NCBI GenBank assembly: GCA_964245755.1
Contig: CAXTNV010000158.1
Coordinates: 1 to 7,039, forward strand
Reading direction: 5' to 3'
Length of the DNA: 7,039 nucleotides
Source: Lichenicoccus sp964245755
GTDB taxonomy: Bacteria > Pseudomonadota > Alphaproteobacteria > Acetobacterales > Acetobacteraceae
This document shows positions 1 through 7,039 of the stretch, in pieces (positions within the stretch are counted from its first letter, which is position 1; each line of letters starts with the position of its first letter). Position numbers and translations under genes: made by a program. The notes under the pieces were generated by a model. The model saw only the letters and a list, made by a program, of their open reading frames with translations. It was not told the DNA's origin and made no database searches.

Positions 1-200
1 TCCTTCTGCGACGCGGACGGGGGCCCGGTGAACTCCATCTGCACCGCCGGCGGCTCCGGCGGCTCCGCAGGCCGGCGCTGCGGCAGCACCACGATCAGCG
101 AGAGCAACACCAGCAGGTGCAGCCCGCCGGAGGCGAGCGCGCCCCAGCGCAGCCGCGGATCGGCGCGCAGCAGCGGATCGGGGGATGAGCGTGCGGCCAT
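1..200 (-). CDS. tolA: TolA, N-terminal fragment (cut by window edge)
   Basis: Partial gene: the first 66 codons plus two bases are present and the rest lies beyond position 1. I translated it from the ATG at 200-198. It starts MAARSSPDPLLRADPRLRWG. One hydrophobic helix follows at about residues 20-40, then a proline-rich stretch (PAEPPEPPAV, about 44-53). The helix contains S24-x3-H28, the SxxxH motif that TolA and TonB use to couple to the proton channel of TolQR or ExbBD. TolA is an inner-membrane protein that spans the periplasm and links the TolQR motor to TolB/Pal at the outer membrane. The start lies 10 bases after the tolR stop and has no clear Shine-Dalgarno sequence, so translation is probably coupled to tolR. 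The fragment alone cannot separate TolA from a TonB-like protein. The call rests on its position after tolQR plus the SxxxH motif. Confidence 0.85.
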   Translation of the reverse strand, partial: MAARSSPDPLLRADPRLRWGALASGGLHLLVLLSLIVVLPQRRPAEPPEPPAVQMEFTGPPSASQK

Positions 201-210
201 GCAGCCGGGC

Positions 211-678
<468 letters not shown>

Positions 679-681
679 GGC

Positions 682-1401
682 TCAGCCCCTCTCCTCGGAC
701 TGGCGCGACAGGATCGCGCCGAACTCGGTGCCGAACGCCTCCAGCCGGGCCGCGAACCGCGACAGGTCGGAGTTGATCTTGTTGTAGGCGAGCACCGCCG
801 GAATCGCCGCGACCAGGCCGATCGCGGTGGCGAACAGCGCCTCGGCGATACCGGGTGCCACCACGCTCAGGTTGGTGTTGTGCATCGCCGCGATCGCCGA
901 GAAGGAGTGCATGATGCCCCACACGGTGCCGAACAGGCCGACGAAGGGTGCCACCGACCCCACCGAGGCCAGGAAGATCATCCAGCGCTCGAGTCGCTCC
1001 ATCTCGCGGGTCACGGTGATTGCCATCGCCCGGTCCACCCGCTCCTGCACGCTGCCGCGGCTGAGGTCCGCACCCTTGACGCGCGCCGAGCGCCGCCATT
1101 CGCCCATCGCCGCGCCGAACACCGCGGCGATCGGGTGGGCGGGCTTCGCGCCCTCGGTCTCGTAGAGGTCGTCGAGGCTGCCGCCGGACCAGAACCGGTC
1201 CTCGAAGCCGCTCGCCTGGCGGTTGGCGCGCCGCATCGACATGGTCTTCTCGAAGATGATCGCCCAGACCCAGACGCTGGCCGCCACCAGTCCGATCATC
1301 ACCAGCTTCACGACGAAGGAGGCCTGGATGAACAGACCCCACAGCGAGAGGTCCCCGGTGGCCGCGGCCCCGAGATTCACCGCATCAACCGCGCGATCCA
1401 A
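682..1401 (-). CDS. tolQ: TolQ, Tol-Pal proton channel subunit (TTG start)
   Basis: 239 residues of the MotA/TolQ/ExbB family, close to the usual ~230. There are three membrane helices: about 27-50 (ending VWVWAIIFEK), 141-167 and 184-206. The second carries the family signature APFVGLFGTVWGIMHSF (151-167). T159 and T192 sit where the family has conserved polar pore residues. A long cytoplasmic loop lies between helices 1 and 2. TolQ assembles as a ring around the TolR dimer and uses the proton gradient to drive TolA during envelope constriction. The start is TTG: an in-frame TAG lies five codons upstream with no ATG or GTG between, and a strong Shine-Dalgarno sequence sits five bases before the TTG. 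A GTG seven codons later has no such site. The gene follows a 95-base gap after ybgC and precedes tolR by three bases. Confidence 0.95.
   Translation of the reverse strand: MDRAVDAVNLGAAATGDLSLWGLFIQASFVVKLVMIGLVAASVWVWAIIFEKTMSMRRANRQASGFEDRFWSGGSLDDLYETEGAKPAHPIAAVFGAAMGEWRRSARVKGADLSRGSVQERVDRAMAITVTREMERLERWMIFLASVGSVAPFVGLFGTVWGIMHSFSAIAAMHNTNLSVVAPGIAEALFATAIGLVAAIPAVLAYNKINSDLSRFAARLEAFGTEFGAILSRQSEERG
686..696 (-). promoter_or_regulatory. Ribosome binding site of tolR
   Basis: On the minus strand GAGGAGAGGGG lies at 696-686 inside the last codons of tolQ, seven bases before the tolR ATG at 678. This purine-rich run supports the upstream start of TolR, which includes the Gly/Arg-rich leader, over the internal Met25. 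Confidence 0.75.
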
Positions 1402-1496
1402 ATGCGCCTCCCCCTAGCCCAGCCACCGGCTCCGAACCGGTCCGAAGCGCTTCCTTACGGCCTTGCGGTTGAAAGCAGAAGCCCAGGCCGACCGCT
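1402..1496 (-). other. 95-base gap between ybgC and tolQ
   Basis: This is the only intergenic gap of any size in the window, all other junctions being 24 bases or less. It has a slightly A/T-richer stretch next to the ybgC stop. It also holds an imperfect tandem repeat near tolQ (1426-1436 and 1437-1446 on the plus strand, ccggctccgaa then ccggtccgaa) and the tolQ ribosome binding site. A six-base inverted repeat (1458-1463 with 1485-1490, 21-base loop) has no following T-run, so I do not call it a terminator. A separate promoter for tolQRA could sit here, but I see no convincing -35/-10 pair. Confidence 0.5.
1407..1414 (-). promoter_or_regulatory. Ribosome binding site that fixes the TTG start of tolQ
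   Basis: The minus strand reads TAGGGGGAGGCGCATTTG from 1416 to 1399. The GGAGG core (1411-1407) is five bases from the TTG at 1401-1399. This normal spacing, plus the in-frame TAG just upstream, makes TTG the best start for tolQ. Confidence 0.75.
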
Positions 1497-1928
1497 TTAT
1501 GAAACGAACTGTTCGGTGCGGGGGCTGACCAGGTCGCACAGCACGTCGCGCCACAGCGGCGGGATGCGCGCCGGCTTGAGGTCGGCGATGCGGATGCAGG
1601 CGAGCTCCACCTCCAGGTCGGCGGCGACAGCGCCGTTGCAGGTCAGCGACTGGCGCATCCGCAGCCTCGCGCCGCCCAGCTCGCGCAGCCACGTGGTCAC
1701 CGTCAGCAGATCGTCGAGACGCACCGGACGGCGGTAGGAGATCTGCACGTCGCGAACCACGAAGCCGAGTCCAAAATCCTCGCGCAGGGCGGCCACCGGC
1801 GCGCCCAGCGAGCGCATCGCCTCGGTGCGGCCGCGCTCCGCGAAGGCGAGATACTGCGCGTGGTACACCACGCCGCCGGCATCGGTGTCCTCGTAGTAGA
1901 CACGGAAGGCGACGTCGTGACGCGGCAT
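1497..1928 (-). CDS. ybgC: YbgC, Tol-Pal-associated acyl-CoA thioesterase
   Basis: 143 residues, a single hotdog-fold 4HBT domain of normal length for the family (E. coli YbgC is ~134). The N-terminal motif VYYEDTDAGGVVYHAQYLAF spans residues 10-29. D16 is the likely catalytic aspartate, and Y22-H23 are the other conserved positions. The RPVRLDDLLTVTTWL segment in the middle is also typical. YbgC is a cytoplasmic thioesterase acting on acyl-CoA and has been linked to phospholipid metabolism. It is the usual first gene of tol-pal clusters, although Tol function does not strictly need it in E. coli. Its ATG comes three bases after the ruvB stop, with a strong Shine-Dalgarno sequence inside the end of ruvB. 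It is therefore joined to the ruv genes and separated from tolQ by 95 bases. Confidence 0.95.
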   Translation of the reverse strand: MPRHDVAFRVYYEDTDAGGVVYHAQYLAFAERGRTEAMRSLGAPVAALREDFGLGFVVRDVQISYRRPVRLDDLLTVTTWLRELGGARLRMRQSLTCNGAVAADLEVELACIRIADLKPARIPPLWRDVLCDLVSPRTEQFVS

Positions 1929-1931
1929 GGG

Positions 1932-2981
1932 CTACCCCTCCTCCAGCAGATCGAGCTGTCCCGGCTGGGACGGCGGCGGCACCAGGCCGAGATGCCGCCA
2001 GCCGCGCTCGCCGAGCATGCGGCCGCGGCTCGTGCGCAGCACCAGCCCCTCCTGGATCAGGAACGGCTCGACCACATCTTCCAGCGTATCGCGCGCCTCC
2101 GCCAGCGCCGCCGCCAGCGTCTCCACGCCCACCGGCCCGCCATGGTGATGCTCGGCGATGCGCCGCAGGTAGCGCCGGTCCATCGCGTCCAAGCCCAGGC
2201 TGTCCACCTCGAGCCGGGACAGGGCGGCGTCCGCCAGCGGGCGATCCACGGGTGCAGCACTGCTGCGGCCGACGGTGGCGAAGTCGCGCACCCGCCGCAG
2301 CAGCCGTCCCGCGATGCGCGGGGTGCCGCGCGAGCGGCGCGCGATCTCCTCGGCACCCTCCTCGGTCAGGTCGAAGCGCAGCTTCTCGGCGCCGCGGGAG
2401 ACGATCAGGCGCAGCTCGTCGGGGGTGTAGAACACCAGTCGAAGCGGGATGCCGAAGCGGTCGCGAAGGGGAGTGGCCAGCAGCCCGGCGCGCGTGGTCG
2501 CCGCGACCAGGGTGAACGGGGACAAGTCGATGCGCACCGAGCGCGCCGCCGGTCCTTCGCCGATGATCAGGTCGAGCTGGAAATCCTCCATCGCCGGATA
2601 CAGCACCTCCTCGATGGCTGGCTGCAGGCGATGGATCTCGTCGATGAACAGCACGTCGCGCGGCTGCAGGTTGGTCAGGATGGCGGCGAGGTCGCCGGCA
2701 CGCTGGATCACCGGCCCGGAGGTGGCGCGGAAGCCGACGCCGAGCTCCCGCGCCACGATCTGCGCCAGCGTGGTCTTGCCCAGGCCCGGCGGCCCGTGCA
2801 GCAGTACGTGGTCGAGCGCCTCGCCGCGTCCTCGCGCCGCCTGGATGAACACCGAGAGGTTCTCGCGGCTGGCGCGCTGGCCGACGAATTCGCCGAGATG
2901 CTGCGGCCGCAGGCTCGCCTCGGCGGCATCCTCCTCGGCGCGACGCGCATCGACGGTGCGGCCGGAAGCGGCCTCGCTCAT
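1932..2981 (-). CDS. ruvB: RuvB, Holliday junction branch-migration ATPase
   Basis: 349 residues, normal length for RuvB. It is an AAA+ motor that forms hexameric rings on each side of RuvA and pumps DNA through the Holliday junction. Visible motifs in order: the N-terminal SLRPQHLGEFVGQ region (23-35), Walker A GPPGLGKT (63-70), Walker B VLFIDEIH (110-117), sensor 1 VAATTRAG (159-166), the arginine-finger segment PLRDRFG (171-177), and the sensor 2 region around RGTPRIAGRLLRRVRDFA. The C-terminal winged-helix domain includes GPVGVETLA, EPFLIQEG and RTSRGR, which face DNA. The C-terminus has a short LVPPPSQPGQ tail. The ATG overlaps the ruvA stop (ATGA, 2981-2978) with no strong Shine-Dalgarno sequence, which points to coupling with ruvA. 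All key motifs are intact. Confidence 0.98.
   Translation of the reverse strand: MSEAASGRTVDARRAEEDAAEASLRPQHLGEFVGQRASRENLSVFIQAARGRGEALDHVLLHGPPGLGKTTLAQIVARELGVGFRATSGPVIQRAGDLAAILTNLQPRDVLFIDEIHRLQPAIEEVLYPAMEDFQLDLIIGEGPAARSVRIDLSPFTLVAATTRAGLLATPLRDRFGIPLRLVFYTPDELRLIVSRGAEKLRFDLTEEGAEEIARRSRGTPRIAGRLLRRVRDFATVGRSSAAPVDRPLADAALSRLEVDSLGLDAMDRRYLRRIAEHHHGGPVGVETLAAALAEARDTLEDVVEPFLIQEGLVLRTSRGRMLGERGWRHLGLVPPPSQPGQLDLLEEG
1935..1944 (-). promoter_or_regulatory. Ribosome binding site of ybgC
   Basis: The minus strand carries GGAGGAGGGG at 1944-1935, within the last codons of ruvB and six bases before the ybgC ATG. It is one of the strongest such sites in the window. It suggests ybgC is translated efficiently on a message shared with ruvB. 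Confidence 0.75.
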
Positions 2982-3583
2982 CGTGCCAGCTCGCGCAGGC
3001 TGTCGCGGATCACGGCGTCCAGACCGGCGACGTCACCGAGGCGCTCGATCACCCGGCTCACCGCGGGGGCCGCCTCCTGCCTGCGGAAGCCTAGGCCGGA
3101 AAGGGCGGCCAGCGCATCCGCCTCGACGCCGCCGCCGGAGATTGCCGCGTTGCTGAACGCCGCCGCGGTCCCGGTCGGCATCCCGCCGGCCTTCTCGCGC
3201 AGCTCGCTGAGCAGCCGGTCGGCGATGCGCGCGCCCACTCCCGGCAGCCGGGTCAGGCTGGAGCGGTCGCCAGTGGCGATGACCGAGACCAGGTCGCGCG
3301 GCGACAGCCCCGACAGCACCGCGAGCGCCAGCTTCGCGCCCACCCCCTGCACCGTGATGAGCAGCCGGAACCAGTCGCGTTCCGCCGCGTCGGCGAAGCC
3401 GTACAGCAGGATCGCATCCTCGCGCACCACCGTCTCGACCAGCACCCGCGCCGGCTCCGGCGGCCGCGGCAGGGCGGCGATGGTGCGCGTGCTGGCCTGC
3501 ACCAGGTAGCCGACGCCGCCCACGTCGATCACGCAGCGATCCGCCTCCACCTGGGCTAGAGAACCGCTGAGCTGGGCGATCAT
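2978..3583 (-). CDS. ruvA: RuvA, Holliday junction recognition protein
   Basis: 201 residues, normal length. RuvA tetramers hold the four-way junction open and load RuvB. The N-terminal OB-fold domain starts MIAQLSGSLAQVEAD and contains the conserved DVGGVGYLV segment (20-28). E55 and D56 match the acidic pin that separates strands. Two helix-hairpin-helix motifs follow: QGVGAKLALAVLS (79-91) and PGVGARIADRLLSEL (114-128). A flexible Gly/Ala-rich linker (about 132-152) leads to domain III, which binds RuvB (DALAALSGLGFRRQEA onward). The start is set by homology to the usual MIG-type RuvA start. The ATG lies 13 bases beyond the ruvC stop with only a weak upstream purine run. A mini-frame in the gap may couple its translation to ruvC. 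The gene ends in a four-base overlap with ruvB. Confidence 0.97.
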   Translation of the reverse strand: MIAQLSGSLAQVEADRCVIDVGGVGYLVQASTRTIAALPRPPEPARVLVETVVREDAILLYGFADAAERDWFRLLITVQGVGAKLALAVLSGLSPRDLVSVIATGDRSSLTRLPGVGARIADRLLSELREKAGGMPTGTAAAFSNAAISGGGVEADALAALSGLGFRRQEAAPAVSRVIERLGDVAGLDAVIRDSLRELAR

Positions 3584-3600
3584 GAGGCGCGCGCGATCAT
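3580..3600 (-). other. Six-codon mini-frame bridging ruvC and ruvA
   Basis: On the minus strand an ATG at 3600-3598 overlaps the ruvC stop as ATGA. It is followed by five more codons (peptide MIARAS) and a TGA at 3582-3580, which in turn overlaps the ruvA ATG as ATGA. The nine bases CATGATCGC occur at both the mini-frame start and the ruvA start, 17 bases apart, so the first copy is out of frame with ruvA. It may act as a re-initiation bridge or be the remnant of a duplicated start. There is no evidence that the peptide itself has a function. Confidence 0.35.
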
Positions 3601-4103
3601 GCCATCCGCTTCCCGGACAGGATGCGCAGCCGGGTGGCGCGGTGGTGCGCGTGGCAGATCGCCACCGCCAGCGCGTCGGACGCGTCGGCGCGACGTATGG
3701 TCGCCCCCGGCAGCAGGCGGCGCACCATCATCTCGACCTGGTCCTTGCTGGCGGCACCGGTGCCGACCACGGCGCGCTTGACCGCCATCGCGCCGTACTC
3801 GGTCACCGCGATCCCGGCCAGCGCCGGCGCCAGCAGCGCGACCCCGCGCGCGTAGCCGAGCTTCAGGGTCGCGGCACCGTTGCGGTTGACGTAGGTCTCC
3901 TCGACCGCCGCCTCCTGCGGGGCGAAGCCGAGGAACAGGTCGCGCAGCTGGTCGTGCAGCCGCTTCAGCCGGTCCGGCACGCTGTCGTCGCCGTCGGTGG
4001 CGATCACCCCGTCGGCGACGTGGCGCAGCCGGTTGTCGACGGCCTGGAGCACGCCCCATCCGGTGAAGCGCAGGCCCGGATCGATGCCGACGATCAGGGT
4101 CAT
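3597..4103 (-). CDS. ruvC: RuvC, Holliday junction endonuclease
   Basis: 168 residues from the ATG at 4103, close to the usual ~170. RuvC cuts the Holliday junction symmetrically after RuvAB branch migration. The RNase H-like fold shows all four acidic residues that bind the catalytic metal ions: D8 in IVGIDPGLRFTGWGV, E68 in AAVEETYVN, and D140 and D143 in ADASDALAVAICHAHH. The frame stays open upstream to an ATG at 4160, but those extra 19 residues (MPISTCRTSSPRGSPPDSC) overlap the end of yebC and have no family counterpart. The MTLIVGIDPG start is therefore preferred. It begins seven bases after the yebC stop and has no clear Shine-Dalgarno sequence, so coupling to yebC is likely. The last codons run into the mini-frame before ruvA. 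Confidence 0.97.
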   Translation of the reverse strand: MTLIVGIDPGLRFTGWGVLQAVDNRLRHVADGVIATDGDDSVPDRLKRLHDQLRDLFLGFAPQEAAVEETYVNRNGAATLKLGYARGVALLAPALAGIAVTEYGAMAVKRAVVGTGAASKDQVEMMVRRLLPGATIRRADASDALAVAICHAHHRATRLRILSGKRMA

Positions 4104-4110
4104 GCAGCTG

Positions 4111-4860
4111 TCAGGCGGAGAGCCTCTCGGCGAGCTCGTCCGGCAGGTCGAAATTGGCATACACGGCCTGCACGTCGTCGTTCTCCTCGAGCGCGTCGAT
4201 CAGCTTCAGCACCGTGATGCCGTGATCCTCGTCCAGAGTCACCACCGTAACGGCGCGCCAGTCGAGCTTGGCCGTCTCGGGCGCGCCGAAACGCGCTTCC
4301 AGGGCGTCGCGCACGGCGAAGAAGGAGTGGGTACCGCAGGTCACCTCGTGGTGCCCCGACCCGCTCTCGACGTCGTCGGCGCCGGCCTCGATCGCCGCGT
4401 CCAGCATCTGGTCCGCCGATGCTGCCGCCGCCGGGAAGCTCACGATGCCGAGCCGGGTGAACAGGAACGAAACCGAGTTGGTCTCGCCGAGCGCGCCGCC
4501 ATGCTTGGAGAAGGCGGCGCGCACGTCCGAGGCGGTGCGGTTGCGGTTGTCGGTCAGCGCCTCGACGATGACCGCGACCCCCGCCGGCCCGTAGCCCTCG
4601 TAGCGCACCTCGACGTAATCGTCGCCGCCGCCGGCGCCGGCGGCCTTGCGCACGGCGCGGTCGATGGTGTCCTTCGGCATGTTGATCTCGCGCGCCGCCG
4701 ACAGCGCGGCACGCAGCCGCGGGTTGGACGAGGCATCCGGCAGGCCCGCGCGCGCGGCCACCGTGATCTCGCGTATCACCTTGGCGAACTGCCGCGCCCG
4801 GCGCGCGTCCTGCGCGCCCTTGCGGTGCATGATGTTCTTGAACTGGGAATGTCCGGCCAT
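4111..4860 (-). CDS. yebC: YebC/TACO1-family protein
   Basis: 249 residues, the usual length of the family. The N-terminus MAGHSQFKNIMHRKGAQDAR matches the highly conserved YebC start (typically MAGHSKW.NI..RK..QDA). Later conserved segments include NPRLRAALSAAREINMPKD (46-64), EGYGPAGVAVIVEALTDNRN (88-107) and KHGGALGETNSVSFLF (119-134). The C-terminus has the ALEENDDVQAVYANFDLP segment. The family is cytoplasmic. It was long annotated as a transcriptional regulator (PmpR-like), and recent work on it and on mitochondrial TACO1 links it to translation, especially through proline-rich stretches. The sequence alone does not show which role applies here. It lies 24 bases after secA and seven before ruvC. 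The pairing with ruvC is common in bacteria. The upstream purine run (AGGCG) is weak. Confidence 0.95.
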   Translation of the reverse strand: MAGHSQFKNIMHRKGAQDARRARQFAKVIREITVAARAGLPDASSNPRLRAALSAAREINMPKDTIDRAVRKAAGAGGGDDYVEVRYEGYGPAGVAVIVEALTDNRNRTASDVRAAFSKHGGALGETNSVSFLFTRLGIVSFPAAAASADQMLDAAIEAGADDVESGSGHHEVTCGTHSFFAVRDALEARFGAPETAKLDWRAVTVVTLDEDHGITVLKLIDALEENDDVQAVYANFDLPDELAERLSA

Positions 4861-4884
4861 CGATGCGCCTGCAGACGGTTGCGG

Positions 4885-7039
<2,155 letters not shown>

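Noticed and set aside
1458..1490. Inverted repeat cggcct/aggccg as a possible terminator or attenuator between ybgC and tolQ
   Set aside because: The stem is only six base pairs with a 21-base loop and no T-run on either strand. It is easily chance in GC-rich DNA.
1480..1510. CATAAA near the ybgC stop as a possible -10 element on the minus strand
   Set aside because: There is no acceptable -35 match at the right distance, so it is not strong enough to annotate as a promoter.
1860..3509. Open plus-strand frame of about 549 codons, antisense to ruvA and ruvB
   Set aside because: It runs across two genes with complete, motif-rich RuvA and RuvB sequences. Its translation is low-complexity (Arg/Ala/Gln-rich) with no recognisable motif. 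Long antisense frames are expected in GC-rich coding DNA.
4104..4160. N-terminal extension of RuvC by 19 residues
   Set aside because: It overlaps the end of yebC, looks unlike any RuvC N-terminus, and the family start MTLIVGIDPG fits the ATG at 4103.

Overview
This is a GC-rich window (about two thirds G+C by eye) in which every recognisable gene lies on the minus strand, so the genes are transcribed from right to left. The order in transcription is secA (5' end outside the window), yebC, ruvC, ruvA, ruvB, ybgC, tolQ, tolR and tolA (3' end outside the window). The block yebC-ruvCAB-ybgC-tolQRA is a well-known conserved arrangement in Alphaproteobacteria. The protein sequences also look alphaproteobacterial, for example TolR with its Gly/Arg-rich leader followed by MSEINVTPMVDVMLVLL. 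I therefore suggest a high-GC alphaproteobacterium, perhaps of the Rhodospirillales/Acetobacterales type. The order-level guess is weak.

Right part (4885-7039): the C-terminal ~717 residues of the SecA preprotein translocase ATPase, ending in a zinc-binding SEC-C tail. Only 24 bases separate it from yebC (4111-4860), a YebC/TACO1-family protein. Middle (1932-4103): ruvC, ruvA and ruvB, the complete Holliday-junction resolvasome, very tightly packed. RuvA/RuvB share an ATGA overlap, and there is a curious six-codon mini-frame between ruvC and ruvA. Left part (1-1928): ybgC (a 4HBT thioesterase), then a 95-base gap that is the only real break in the run, then tolQ, tolR and the start of tolA. 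These encode the inner-membrane motor of the Tol-Pal envelope system.

The genes fall into three jobs placed in one run: protein export (SecA), recombination and repair (RuvABC), and outer-membrane constriction and integrity at division (YbgC-TolQRA). YebC sits between the first two. Spacing of 3-24 bases or 4-base overlaps at every junction except ybgC-tolQ suggests co-transcription and translational coupling. No convincing promoter, terminator, RNA gene, mobile element, CRISPR array or sign of horizontal transfer is visible, and no stretch of 300 bases lacks a gene. This is core housekeeping DNA. I did not find an undescribed system, and the findings listed are modest local oddities.
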